64,000 nucleotides of DNA from assembly GCF_002554795.1 (NCBI RefSeq), contig NZ_PDEQ01000001.1, positions 1-64,000 on the forward strand, given 5' to 3'. Each line of letters begins with the position of its first letter. The first letter of the stretch is position 1. The notes beneath the pieces are model-generated. The model did not search any database. It saw nothing but the letters and a program-made list of their open reading frames with translations, and had not been told where the DNA came from. Of this stretch, positions 45,466-54,508 are shown in pieces. The position numbers and the translations under genes are program-made. The stretch is from Longibacter salinarum (lineage in GTDB: Bacteria; Bacteroidota; Rhodothermia; Rhodothermales; Salinibacteraceae).

Positions 45466-45819
45466 GATGCTGCGTTGAATCCAATGAATGCATGAAGTAA
45501 TGCAGGACTCCTCCACCCTGCTGGGTATCGAAGAGGATAAATCCGTCTTCGAATCAGAAGGACATGAGGACCTGGGTACGCTGGCGAAGTTAGGGGACGA
45601 GTATGCGGATTGTCAACCGCTACCTTCATATTTTTGAAGGTGGACTCGTCTAGCCCGAATTACGCGCGGCCCTTGGTGAGCATCCTGCAGGCTCCCACAA
45701 CCCAGCGTAGTGGTTGAGGGTCCATGATGGACGAGCGTATTATTGAAACCTCCGTATTCACGCAGCATCTTCATCTTGCATCCTTGTTGTAGATCTTTTC
45801 TATCATCCTCTGGCAAATT
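45466..45819 (-). promoter_or_regulatory. Upstream region of the cold-shock gene with an inverted repeat
   Basis: No gene is seen in this 354-base divergent spacer. ACCTTCA (45622-45628) and TGAAGGT (45635-45641) form a 7-bp stem with loop TATTTT, a possible operator or transcript-end hairpin. The remainder may be a long cold-shock 5' leader. Confidence 0.4.
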
Positions 45820-46911
45820 ATGCCCGGCACTGCTTGTACCCGTTTCGATCTCACTTCCTGCGCGACCACATCGCCTACATTTCGTACGAGCGATGCCGTG
45901 CGCTCGAAACTAGAGGAGGCGTGCGAAGCACGGCCAAGCATCGCGCAATTCGAAACGATTGGCACCAGCGAAGAGGGGCGTCCGATTGCGGGCGTTGTGC
46001 TCGGAAAAGGGCCGCAGACGGTCAGTATCGTCGCTGGAAACCACGCTGACGAGCCGGTAGGCCCGGAAACGCTACGGTCATTGGTGGTCTCGGTTCTGGA
46101 GAACCCGGATGCGTTCGAAGGTCTTCTGGAGCAGTTTACGTTCCGAATCGTTCCGCACACGAACCCGGATGGAGAGGCCCGCAACCGTCCGTGGATTGAG
46201 GCCTGGCCTGACATGCAAGCGTACCTTCGACATGTCGAGCGGGACCTGCCGGGCCGGGACCTTGAGTTTGGTTTTCCATCCATGCGCCCAGAGAATGAAG
46301 CCGTCGCCTCGTTCCTCGAACTGCACGCTCCATTCGCCCTGCACGCGAGCCTACATGGGATGTCTGTCAGTGAAGGAGCACTCCTTCTTATCAACCGGCC
46401 CTGGGCATATCGGAGTGAGAAGCTACAGAAAGAGTATCGAAAAGCGGCGATCGATGCGGGGCTGAGGATGCACGATCACAATCGAAAAGGAGAAAAAGGC
46501 TTCTTCTGGATCGCCCCGGGATATCAAACCACCCCTCGCGGGGAGGCCATGCGTTCCTACTTCCGGTCGATCGGCGATCCCGATATGGCCGATCGATTCC
46601 ATGACAGCTCGATGGAAATGGTCATGGGCTGGGGCGGCGATCCGCTGTGCCTGGTCACGGAGCTCCCGTTATGGGTGCTTGTTGACGGGCCGGCCGAGGA
46701 GCCGCCGCCCACCAATCCGCACCGCCCGATGCGCTATGAAGCCTTCCGCGAGCAATTTGCCGACCTGAGGCATCAGGATCTGACCCAGTCGGACGCGTCC
46801 CCCTCCGACCTGCTCGGCGACTTTGAGCTTGAGCCTCTGGATCCGGCCGTCGCGATGCGCCTGCAACTGACAGTTCTGTCCCTGGCGCTTGAAACGGTGG
46901 CGGAGGATTGA
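45820..46911 (+). CDS. M14-family zinc carboxypeptidase
   Basis: A 363-residue protein without a signal peptide. VSIVAGNHADEPVGPETLR supplies the H-x-x-E zinc site. IVPHTNPDGEARNRPW matches the family region following it, ALHASLHGMSVSEGALLLI provides the third histidine, and LVTELPLWV contains a candidate catalytic Glu. M14 enzymes remove C-terminal residues or cleave peptidoglycan-type gamma-bonds; the cytosolic location suggests peptide or cofactor processing. It converges with the SpmB-like gene, leaving only 17 bases. Confidence 0.85.
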   Translation: MPGTACTRFDLTSCATTSPTFRTSDAVRSKLEEACEARPSIAQFETIGTSEEGRPIAGVVLGKGPQTVSIVAGNHADEPVGPETLRSLVVSVLENPDAFEGLLEQFTFRIVPHTNPDGEARNRPWIEAWPDMQAYLRHVERDLPGRDLEFGFPSMRPENEAVASFLELHAPFALHASLHGMSVSEGALLLINRPWAYRSEKLQKEYRKAAIDAGLRMHDHNRKGEKGFFWIAPGYQTTPRGEAMRSYFRSIGDPDMADRFHDSSMEMVMGWGGDPLCLVTELPLWVLVDGPAEEPPPTNPHRPMRYEAFREQFADLRHQDLTQSDASPSDLLGDFELEPLDPAVAMRLQLTVLSLALETVAED

Positions 46912-46928
46912 GTCTGATCGCCGTCGCC

Positions 46929-47474
46929 TTACCCGAAGAGAAGCTGAACGACGTACACCGAGGCGAGAAATCCGATGAAGTCAGCAAACAGACCCGCCGG
47001 AACGGCGTGTCGGGTCTCGCGCACGTTCACGGCGCCGAAGTAGACGGCGATGACGTAGAATGTTGTTTCGGTCGAGCCGAACATCGTGGCCACCATCTTG
47101 ACGACGAGTGAGTCTTCGCCGTACTGCTGGATCATGTCCGCAACCAGACCAGCGGATCCTGAGCCGGTAAGGGGACGAATCACGCCCATAGGGACGACTT
47201 CCGCAGGAACGCCGATCATCGCGAGCACGGGGTCGAGCATATCGACGAGGAAGTCCATCGCCCCGGAGGCGCGAAACATGCCGATCGCAAACAGGATCGC
47301 GATCAGGTAGGGAATAATGGTGACGGCGACGTTGAATCCTTCCTTTGCGCCTTCAACGAATACCTCGTAGACGCGAACGCCTTTGTATAGGCCGTAGAGC
47401 GGGAAGCCCACGAGGAGGGCGGGAAGAACGAAGTAGGAGAGGACGGAGACGAGGTCGCGTAGAATCTCAAGCAT
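46929..47474 (-). CDS. spmB: SpmB-like nucleoside-recognition-domain membrane protein
   Basis: A 181-residue integral membrane protein. VVPMGVIRPLTGSGSAGLV and VVKMVATMFGSTETTFYVIAVYFGAV are conserved in spore maturation protein B and related gate-domain proteins. It lies 57 bases after the SpmA-like gene on the same strand. In Bacillus, spmA-spmB affect spore core dehydration. Homologues are widespread in non-sporing bacteria and their role there is unknown. Confidence 0.85.
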   Translation of the reverse strand: MLEILRDLVSVLSYFVLPALLVGFPLYGLYKGVRVYEVFVEGAKEGFNVAVTIIPYLIAILFAIGMFRASGAMDFLVDMLDPVLAMIGVPAEVVPMGVIRPLTGSGSAGLVADMIQQYGEDSLVVKMVATMFGSTETTFYVIAVYFGAVNVRETRHAVPAGLFADFIGFLASVYVVQLLFG

Positions 47475-47531
47475 AATAATCGTCGGAGCAAGAAGGTATA
47501 GAGGACAACAGGGCGGTTAGCGGGGCGCGAG

Positions 47532-48515
47532 TTACGCCTCATCCGATTGCAGCATCGGATTCGACTCGCGGAACCGCCGTAATCGGCTGAGCCCGTACGC
47601 TCCGAGTATGCCTGCGATTGTAGAGAAGAGGGTGGCGAGAGTAATAGAAAAGAAGAGTTGGTTGATCTGAAGCCCCATGATCGCGACCAGGAGGGAGGGC
47701 GGGACGAGTTGAACGCTCGACGTATTCAGTGCGAGAAGCATCACCATGTCATCCGTGGCGGTATCCTTCTTGGGATTCAGCTCCTGAAGGTCCTCCATCG
47801 CTTTGATGCCAAGCGGCGTGGCGGCATTCCCCAGGCCGAACACGTTTGCAAGGAGATTGAGCGTCACGTTCGCGAGGGCCGGATGGTCTTTGGGCACGCT
47901 CGGGAATAGCGGGGAGAGCACGGGTTGGACGAACCGGGCCAGCGCCTGGACGAGACCGGCTTCTTCGCCGATTTTCACCAGTCCGAGCATCAGACCGAGA
48001 ATGCCGATAAATCCGAGAGCCAGCGAGGCCGCCGTTTCGGCGAAGTTCAGAGCTGCCTGCGCGATGTCGTTCATTTTGCGAAACCGCACCGGCTCGAACC
48101 GGAGATCCACCGCTACGGGACCGACGCCCAGTTGCGTGTCCCCCTGAAGTGTCGCGCGCAACGGATCACCGTCGTCGTCCGCCTGAGATGAGCGGATCGT
48201 CGCCAACGGCTCCGGGAGCGAACCCGCGTCGAGACGAATCTGGCGCCCGTCCCGCGTCTGTACAAGCGTGCCGTCGTATGCCGCCGCGAGCGAGTCCGGC
48301 GCATCGTCGGCAAATCGATCCCGGTACATGTCGCTATCGAACGAAACGCGAACCGGCTGGCGCCGGGCGTCTGTATCGTACCCCTCTGGAAAGGTGACCG
48401 AGGCTGGAACGGGAGCGTCGTTTGGAAACCGATCGTGGACGAGTTCCGAGACGTCGGTTACAAGGGCAAAAGCGAGACTGAAGACGATCAGTCCCGCCCA
48501 GATGTAGTTGAGCAT
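47532..48515 (-). CDS. spmA: SpmA-like membrane protein with an extra domain
   Basis: A 327-residue protein. MLNYIWAGLIVFSLAFAL and, from about residue 150, FAETAASLALGFIGILGLML then NVFGLGNAATPLGIKAM match spore maturation protein A. Residues about 25-145 are an inserted hydrophilic segment not found in the ~200-residue SpmA of Bacillus. It lies between the first and second hydrophobic spans, so it is probably exposed on one side of the membrane. It is co-oriented with and just upstream of spmB. Confidence 0.83.
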   Translation of the reverse strand: MLNYIWAGLIVFSLAFALVTDVSELVHDRFPNDAPVPASVTFPEGYDTDARRQPVRVSFDSDMYRDRFADDAPDSLAAAYDGTLVQTRDGRQIRLDAGSLPEPLATIRSSQADDDGDPLRATLQGDTQLGVGPVAVDLRFEPVRFRKMNDIAQAALNFAETAASLALGFIGILGLMLGLVKIGEEAGLVQALARFVQPVLSPLFPSVPKDHPALANVTLNLLANVFGLGNAATPLGIKAMEDLQELNPKKDTATDDMVMLLALNTSSVQLVPPSLLVAIMGLQINQLFFSITLATLFSTIAGILGAYGLSRLRRFRESNPMLQSDEA

Positions 48516-48791
48516 GGAGTGGAGGGCAGGCGAGTCGGACGGGCAGCGAGGGATGTGTCACAATGGTACGGACCCGGCGGGAGAAGCGAAATGCCGACCG
48601 TAGCGACGACGCACGTATGCTCCGCCGAAAAGCGACAGCGAATCGCGGGGAAAGGAGGGGCGGCGAATGGAAGAGGCGAAGTATCTAGTCGCATGGTGCG
48701 AGGTCATAGACTCGCAATGCGCATCCACACCGACCTAATTATTTTTGGGATGAGCCTGTCCGCGCGACGGGGCTTGTCCCGCCGAAATGAT

Positions 48792-49244
48792 ATGTCCAGA
48801 CCGTTTGCGGTGCCCGTTTCCCCCGTTTGGGTCCTTTTGTGCCTCTTCTCCGTCGGGATGCTGACCTCCGGCTGCTACCATCAGCAGGTCGTGACGGGGA
48901 AGGAGGAAGGATCGAACGTCATCGAAAATGAGTGGGCGAATAGCTTTGTCTTCGGCATCGTGCCGCCCCCAGTGGTCGAAACGATGGAGGAGTGCCCCGA
49001 CGGCGTGGCGCGTGTCGAGACCAAGTTGACGTTCCTGAACGGCGTGGTCAGCGCCCTGACAATGAGCATCTACACGCCGATGTACGTGAAGGTGACCTGC
49101 GCGTCTGGAACGATGTCATCAATGAATGCCCCGGCGATACGCATCGATTCGAACGCTCCGGCCGATGAAAAGGCTGTGGCCGTGCGTCACGCACTGGAAG
49201 AATCGCGGACGTCCGATCGCGCGGTTCTGGTGCAGTTCGAATGA
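48792..49244 (+). CDS. Bor-like lipoprotein
   Basis: A 150-residue protein from ATG 48792. The signal ends in lipobox LTSGC. The mature part CYHQQVVTGKEEGSNVIENE, WANSFVFGIVPPPVVE and the VARVETKLTFLNGVV, MSIYTPMYVKVTCA sequence match the lambda Bor/Iss lipoprotein family. In lambda, Bor is a small outer-membrane lipoprotein linked to serum resistance. Here an extra C-terminal 40 or so residues are present. The frame is open upstream to 48435, but this is antisense to the SpmA start region. Confidence 0.8.
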   Translation: MSRPFAVPVSPVWVLLCLFSVGMLTSGCYHQQVVTGKEEGSNVIENEWANSFVFGIVPPPVVETMEECPDGVARVETKLTFLNGVVSALTMSIYTPMYVKVTCASGTMSSMNAPAIRIDSNAPADEKAVAVRHALEESRTSDRAVLVQFE

Positions 49245-49339
49245 GCCCGACTCGTGATAGGGCGGAGAGACGATTCCCAATGGGGTCACCTCGCGGCGAT
49301 GAGCGCGGGCATGGGACGGCGTCGTAGGGCGGCTCTCCG

Positions 49340-51229
49340 TCAGGTCGACTCTGCGGCTTCTTTGTCAAAATACGAGCGCACGGTCTCCGCCTTTGCGGGA
49401 CCGACGACCTCGGCGATCTCTTCTTCGGGGGCGTCCTTCACTTTCGCGACGGAGCCAAACCGGCTCAGCAGGTCGCGCGCTGTTTTCGGGCCGATGCCGT
49501 GGATGTCGAGGAGCTCGGAGTGCAGCGTTTTCTTCTTGCGCCGTTTGCGCTGGTACGTGACTGCAAACCGGTGCGCTTCGTTGCGCACTTTCTGCAGCAA
49601 CTGAAGGGCAACATCGTCCTTCGCGATCAGAACGGGATCGGTATCCTCCGGCATGAAGACCTCCTCCAGCCGCTTGGCGATACCGATCACCTGAAACTTT
49701 CCGTACGCCTCTACCTCTTTCAGAACCTGAACGGCGCTCGATAGCTGGCCCTTGCCTCCATCCACGACCAGTAGATCCGGCCACGGGCCGTTTTCTTCGA
49801 CGATCTTGCTGTAGCGTCGCTGAATGACCTCACGCATCGCCTTGAAGTCGTCCGGGCGCCCTTCCTCGGTCGTTCGAATCTTGTACGTTCGGTATTCGCT
49901 CTTGCGCGGCGTGCCGTCCGTAAATACGACGCAGGATGCCACGGTCTCCGTGCCGCCGAGATGGGAGATATCGATGCCGTCGATGCGGCGCGGGAGTGCC
50001 TCCATCTGAAGGTTCTTCTTGAGGGACTTCACCGCCTCTGGAATGCGATCGCGTTCTCGCTTCATCTGCTGCGTTTTCCACTCTCCAACCAGCAGCTTCG
50101 CGTTCGACTTGGCCATGCGGATCAGGCTGGCTTTGTCCCCGCGCTGCGGGACTTTCACGACAACCTGTTTGCCCTTTTCGCGCTGTAGCAACTGCTCCAG
50201 AGCGTGCGTGTCCTGCGCCGGGTGGTCGTTCGGGTCGACGGAGAGGAGCACTTCATCGGGGAAGAAGTTAGCCTCGGTGTAGTACTTCTCGACGAAGGAC
50301 AGCAGGATTTCTTCTTCGGAGCGCCCTTCGATGCGCCGGACGTACGTGTGGCGACGCCCGATCATTTTTCCCTCGCGGACCGTGAACTTAACGGCACATC
50401 CGACGCCTTCCTCGCGATCGACGTGCAGCGCGAAGACATCGCGGTCGGCATTGTCCTGGCTGACGATTTTTTGGCGCTGGGAATACTTCTCCAGGGCTGA
50501 GATCTGGTCACGGAGGCGCGCCGCTTCCTCGAAGTTGAGTTTGCTCGATTGCTTTTCCATTTCATCGTCGAGCAGGTCGATCAACTCCTGCGTGTGCCCG
50601 TTAAGTAGCTTTTCGACCTGGTCGATGGTTTGCATGTAGTCCTCGTGCGACTGCTCGCCCACGCATGGACCTTTGCAGTTGTCGATGTGATACTGCAGGC
50701 AAACGTCGTACTTGCCGGCCTCGATGGGTTCGGGGTCGAGTTTCAGCGAACAGGTCCGCAGTTGAAACACCGATCGGATGGCGTCCATCATCTTGTTCAT
50801 CTGCCCGACGTCCGTGTACGGGCCGAAGTACTTGGAGCCGTCCTGCTTCCGCTTCCGCGTTTTGAAGACGCGCGGGAAGCGTTCATTTTTGATGCAGATG
50901 TACGGATACGTCTTGTCGTCCCGCAAATTGACGTTGTAGCGGGGCTGGTGCTCCTTGATGAGGTTGTTTTCAAGGATGAGCGCCTCGACCTCCGTGTCAG
51001 TCACAATGACCTCAACGTCGACCGCCTTTCTGACCATCACGTCGATTCGACGCGAGTGGTTGCGGCTATTCTGGTAGTACGATCGGACCCGACTGCGTAA
51101 ATTCTTGGCCTTCCCGACGTAGAGCACGGTCCCGCTGCCGTCTACGTGCTTGTAGACACCGGTCTGGGTGGGAAGGTTGTCGAGTTTCTCGCGCAGCGAT
51201 TCCGGTTTGGATGCCAGCAGTTCGTTCAT
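49340..51229 (-). CDS. uvrC: Excinuclease ABC subunit C
   Basis: A 629-residue nucleotide excision repair endonuclease. The N-terminal GIY-YIG domain contains QTGVYKHVDGSGTVLYVGKA. The UvrB-binding UVR motif is in QSSKLNFEEAARLRDQISAL. The RNase H-like second nuclease includes DGIDISHLGGTETVASCVVF and LLVVDGGKGQL, and the C-terminal helix-hairpin-helix has DIHGIGPKTARDLLSRFG. Start ATG 51229 is the canonical one. It cuts on both sides of bulky lesions with UvrAB. Confidence 0.97.
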   Translation of the reverse strand: MNELLASKPESLREKLDNLPTQTGVYKHVDGSGTVLYVGKAKNLRSRVRSYYQNSRNHSRRIDVMVRKAVDVEVIVTDTEVEALILENNLIKEHQPRYNVNLRDDKTYPYICIKNERFPRVFKTRKRKQDGSKYFGPYTDVGQMNKMMDAIRSVFQLRTCSLKLDPEPIEAGKYDVCLQYHIDNCKGPCVGEQSHEDYMQTIDQVEKLLNGHTQELIDLLDDEMEKQSSKLNFEEAARLRDQISALEKYSQRQKIVSQDNADRDVFALHVDREEGVGCAVKFTVREGKMIGRRHTYVRRIEGRSEEEILLSFVEKYYTEANFFPDEVLLSVDPNDHPAQDTHALEQLLQREKGKQVVVKVPQRGDKASLIRMAKSNAKLLVGEWKTQQMKRERDRIPEAVKSLKKNLQMEALPRRIDGIDISHLGGTETVASCVVFTDGTPRKSEYRTYKIRTTEEGRPDDFKAMREVIQRRYSKIVEENGPWPDLLVVDGGKGQLSSAVQVLKEVEAYGKFQVIGIAKRLEEVFMPEDTDPVLIAKDDVALQLLQKVRNEAHRFAVTYQRKRRKKKTLHSELLDIHGIGPKTARDLLSRFGSVAKVKDAPEEEIAEVVGPAKAETVRSYFDKEAAEST

Positions 51230-51897
51230 TCAGCAATCACGACGTACAACGGAGGGTTCGATAATACGGAAACGCCCCGTGCACGCGTCGTGATTCGAAG
51301 GGATCAAGAAGGCAAAGCAATTTTTCGGTCGCGCACCTCTCGGGCAAGTTGGAGTGTGCGACCTTGCGCGTGCAGACAGACGAACCGACGTAAATCAAAG
51401 CGAACGTAATACATTGATAATCGGAGGGACGCTGTCCGAAAGTCAGGTCAATCATCGCGTTTTGTGATACAGATCAGATGTTGGTTCGAGTCCTGTATCA
51501 GACCGCGTTTCAGTCGCGTCTCACCTTTGCCAGGGATGACACTCGCGGATCAGCGGGTTTACACGTGGATGTGGGCTGAGCGGACGGAAAGGGCATTCTT
51601 TCTGCGTCGCTCAGGTCTGGTACAAGCTTTGGCCTATCTGTAAGACGCATGTGATGACAACGGAAGATGATCCATTTTGCACGCTGATTTCTGTGTCGAA
51701 GCAGGTTTTGTTAGTCAGGACGATAAGAGGATCCGTGGATATGGCTCGATTCGTTGTAATCCCTGCGTAAGAGGGATTTTGAGGATTAATATCTGCTGTT
51801 TATGACGTGCGAGTGTAGCCGTGGCCATGTGCTAGCGTGATCCGATCCGACGTGGCTACGGTATGGATGGGATACCATCCGCGCACGAGTTTCTACT
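51230..51897. other. 668-bp intergenic region with no recognised gene
   Basis: Both strands are broken by stops and no family is recognised. It contains the divergent promoters of uvrC and the ATP-grasp gene. A TTCGAGTCC at 51485-51493 resembles a tRNA T-loop but no cloverleaf can be built around it. Confidence 0.5.
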
Positions 51898-52830
51898 ATG
51901 GTAAACGAGAGTCATCCCATGAGACTGTTTAAGCGCCTGAAGGACGTAGCGAGTTCGACACGGGATGTAGTTCACCCTGCACGCTGGTCGGCAGCTGGCG
52001 GAAACCGATCGGAGCGTAACGCGGAGTCCGATCGTCAACACAAACACGATAAGCGGATGAACGAGAACTTGCTTTCGAAGGCGCGTCTTGCTGAAAACGG
52101 TCTTCCCGTTCCCACCACATATGTTCGCGTCGCCTCCGAAAAGGAGATTCGCGATGCGTGGTCGACGATTCAGGACCTGCGGTCGTTCGTCCTGAAGAGG
52201 GTGGACGGCAGGGGGGAAAGTAAGACGCTCGTTCTCGAACGGGAGGAAATGGGAACCTCGACGGTCTGGCGTTCGGCTACGGGTCAGGTGCTGACGGCGC
52301 AGGACGTCCAGCGATACATGGCTCACCTTGTCACGGGTGGGAGTCGGGACGCTGAAGACGGACAGGTCGTAGTGGAGTACCGAGTGACCGTCGACGACAT
52401 GTTTTACCAGATCTATCCTCGCGGCCTGTCGTATATCAGCGTTATCACGTACCAGGGAGAGCCTAAATTCGCCATGGTCGTGGTTCCAACGGATGCATCG
52501 AAGGGTCGAGCGGATATCGATCAAGGTGCACTTGGAGTTGGCGTTGACATCGCTACCGGCAAGATGCATCCTGCGTATGATAGCGAAGGGTTTCTCGCCG
52601 AACACCCAGACACGTATTCGTCGATCGAGGGTGTGCGGATCTGGCGGTGGGAGCAGCTTCTGGATCTCGCCAAAAAGACGGCCTCGGCGTTGCCATTCGA
52701 CTATTTGAGCATGGACCTTGTCGTTGACGCGCACCGTGGGCCGCTTGTCATGAATGTTGACTCGCGGCCGCCCGTTGACGTTCAGGGTCTCAGTGCACGC
52801 GGGTTGCACGAGCTGTTGTCGGAAATCTAG
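51898..52830 (+). CDS. ATP-grasp protein (alpha-L-glutamate-ligase-like)
   Basis: A 310-residue protein from ATG 51898 (ATG 51919 is also possible). The order of segments is that of RimK-related alpha-L-glutamate-ligase-like or sugar-transfer-associated ATP-grasp proteins: NENLLSKARLAENGLPVPTT, SFVLKRVDGRGESKT with an ATP-contacting lysine, DDMFYQIYPRGLSYISVI, and MDLVVDAHRGPLVMNVDSRP with the metal-binding acidic residue and N-x-x-x-R. Such ligases couple ATP to carboxylate-amine bond formation. The substrate is unknown. A flavin monooxygenase follows in the same direction after 184 bases. Confidence 0.75.
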   Translation: MVNESHPMRLFKRLKDVASSTRDVVHPARWSAAGGNRSERNAESDRQHKHDKRMNENLLSKARLAENGLPVPTTYVRVASEKEIRDAWSTIQDLRSFVLKRVDGRGESKTLVLEREEMGTSTVWRSATGQVLTAQDVQRYMAHLVTGGSRDAEDGQVVVEYRVTVDDMFYQIYPRGLSYISVITYQGEPKFAMVVVPTDASKGRADIDQGALGVGVDIATGKMHPAYDSEGFLAEHPDTYSSIEGVRIWRWEQLLDLAKKTASALPFDYLSMDLVVDAHRGPLVMNVDSRPPVDVQGLSARGLHELLSEI

Positions 52831-53014
52831 ACTGCCATACTGTTATCGTAGGCGCAGCACCTCTACCGTCGTCCTGCCGGGCAATCCCGGGTGCGTATCA
52901 GTCTCCAGCCGCTCTTCTTCCGGACGCATTTGTCAATGGGAGGTGTCGACAAACCTGCATGCGGATGGAGCGTACGAAGTTGTCCGTGCGCATTCCATAT
53001 CAATGTCGGTTTGT

Positions 53015-54406
53015 ATGAACGCCAGTGTTTCTGACGCTTTGGCCCGCCGTTGCCTTCTCAAGGGACAGAAGGCGTGCATCATTGGAGCTGGCATCTCCGG
53101 TCTTACCGCGGCGAAGGCATTGTCGGACCGCGGGCTCCTGTACGACCATTTCGAGTTGGGATCCGATATCGGAGGACTCTGGCGATTCGAAAACGACAAC
53201 CGTCGGTCCGCAGCATACCGGACGCTGCATATCAACTCCAGCAAGCACAACATGGAGCTGGATGACTTTCCGATGCCCGACGACTTTCCGGTGTTTGGGC
53301 ATCACGCCGATGTGTTGCAGTACTTCGAGGATTACGCTGACTCCTTCGACCTGCGGGAGTCCATCACGTTCAACACGGGCGTTGAGCAGGTCGAGCGCGA
53401 CGGGCGAAACCGGTGGACGGTGACGCTCACGACAGGGGAGCGGCGAACATACGGAGCTGTTATCGTCGCGACGGGTCATCATTGGAATCCGCGATGGCCG
53501 GACTTCCCGGGCTCATTCGCTGGCGAAGAACTCCACTCCCACGATTACACGGAGCCACGCGACTTCCTGGGCAAGCGCGTCCTCGTCGTCGGAATTGGTA
53601 ACAGCGCGTGCGACATTGTGGTCGATCTGAGTCGGATGGCCGATCACGTGACGTTGTCGACGCGGTCTAGCGCCTGGATCCTTCCGAAGTACATCCTCGG
53701 CCAGCCGCTGGATCAGTGGACGAATCCGTATATGGAGCGCCTGCCGGTGTCGGTGCGACGGCTGCTGTTCAAGTTGCTTGTCTGGATATCGGTTGGCGAC
53801 CAGGAGACGTACGGTTTGCCCAAGCCCGATCACGATTTGATGGAGGAGCACCCCACGATCTCACAGGAGTTGCTGTCCCAGATTGGACATGGCCGCGTGG
53901 AGGTAAAGCCCAATATCGATCGTCTCGACGGAGACAGTGTGTCGTTCGAAGACGGTACGTCGGAAGCGTACGATGCGGTGATCTATGCAACCGGATATGA
54001 CATCACGTTTCCGTTTCTGCCGGACGACCTGTTTTCCGTGGAGGAGAATCAGGTTCGGCTATTCCGGTACATCGTACCGCCGAACACGCCAGGCCTCTAC
54101 TTTCTGGGATTGATCCAGCCCCTTGGCGCCCTCATGCCTCTGGTAGAAAAGCAGTCAAAATGGGTGGCCATGTTGCTCGATGGTGCTGCGATTCTTCCGG
54201 AGCCTGACGCGATGGAGGAAGCGATTGACGATGAACTGAAGGCGATGCGGAAACGCTACACGGGATCGCCCCGACATACGATACAGGTGGACTTCTGGAA
54301 TTACATGCGGCAGATCGAGCGCGAAATGCGTCGAGGGAAAAAGCGAGCCCAGCGTGAGGGTCCGGCGCACACAATGAATCGTGGAGAGCCGGTTGAGGCC
54401 TCTTGA
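53015..54406 (+). CDS. Flavin-containing monooxygenase
   Basis: About 463 residues from ATG 53015; an in-frame start is possible four codons upstream, and the open frame reaching 52754 overlaps the previous gene and is not conserved in type. FAD-binding IIGAGISGLTAA is near the N-terminus. The FMO/Baeyer-Villiger identifying motif FPGSFAGEELHSHDYTE and the NADPH-binding VVGIGNSACDIVVDL are intact. YDAVIYATGYDITFP is the conserved ATG-type segment. It would oxygenate an amine, sulfide or ketone using NADPH and O2. Confidence 0.88.
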   Translation: MNASVSDALARRCLLKGQKACIIGAGISGLTAAKALSDRGLLYDHFELGSDIGGLWRFENDNRRSAAYRTLHINSSKHNMELDDFPMPDDFPVFGHHADVLQYFEDYADSFDLRESITFNTGVEQVERDGRNRWTVTLTTGERRTYGAVIVATGHHWNPRWPDFPGSFAGEELHSHDYTEPRDFLGKRVLVVGIGNSACDIVVDLSRMADHVTLSTRSSAWILPKYILGQPLDQWTNPYMERLPVSVRRLLFKLLVWISVGDQETYGLPKPDHDLMEEHPTISQELLSQIGHGRVEVKPNIDRLDGDSVSFEDGTSEAYDAVIYATGYDITFPFLPDDLFSVEENQVRLFRYIVPPNTPGLYFLGLIQPLGALMPLVEKQSKWVAMLLDGAAILPEPDAMEEAIDDELKAMRKRYTGSPRHTIQVDFWNYMRQIEREMRRGKKRAQREGPAHTMNRGEPVEAS

Positions 54407-54508
54407 TTCTGCAGTCCGGTGACGAAAGAAAGGAAACCTTGACGTAAGGAGACGCCCGCCGTAGATTTTGGGCGACATCAACTTCCGTATCCAGCACCGA
54501 CCGTTACG

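Noticed and set aside
51481-51510. tRNA-like T-loop sequence TTCGAGTCC
   Set aside because: The neighbouring bases do not pair as a T-stem and no acceptor, D or anticodon arm can be drawn.
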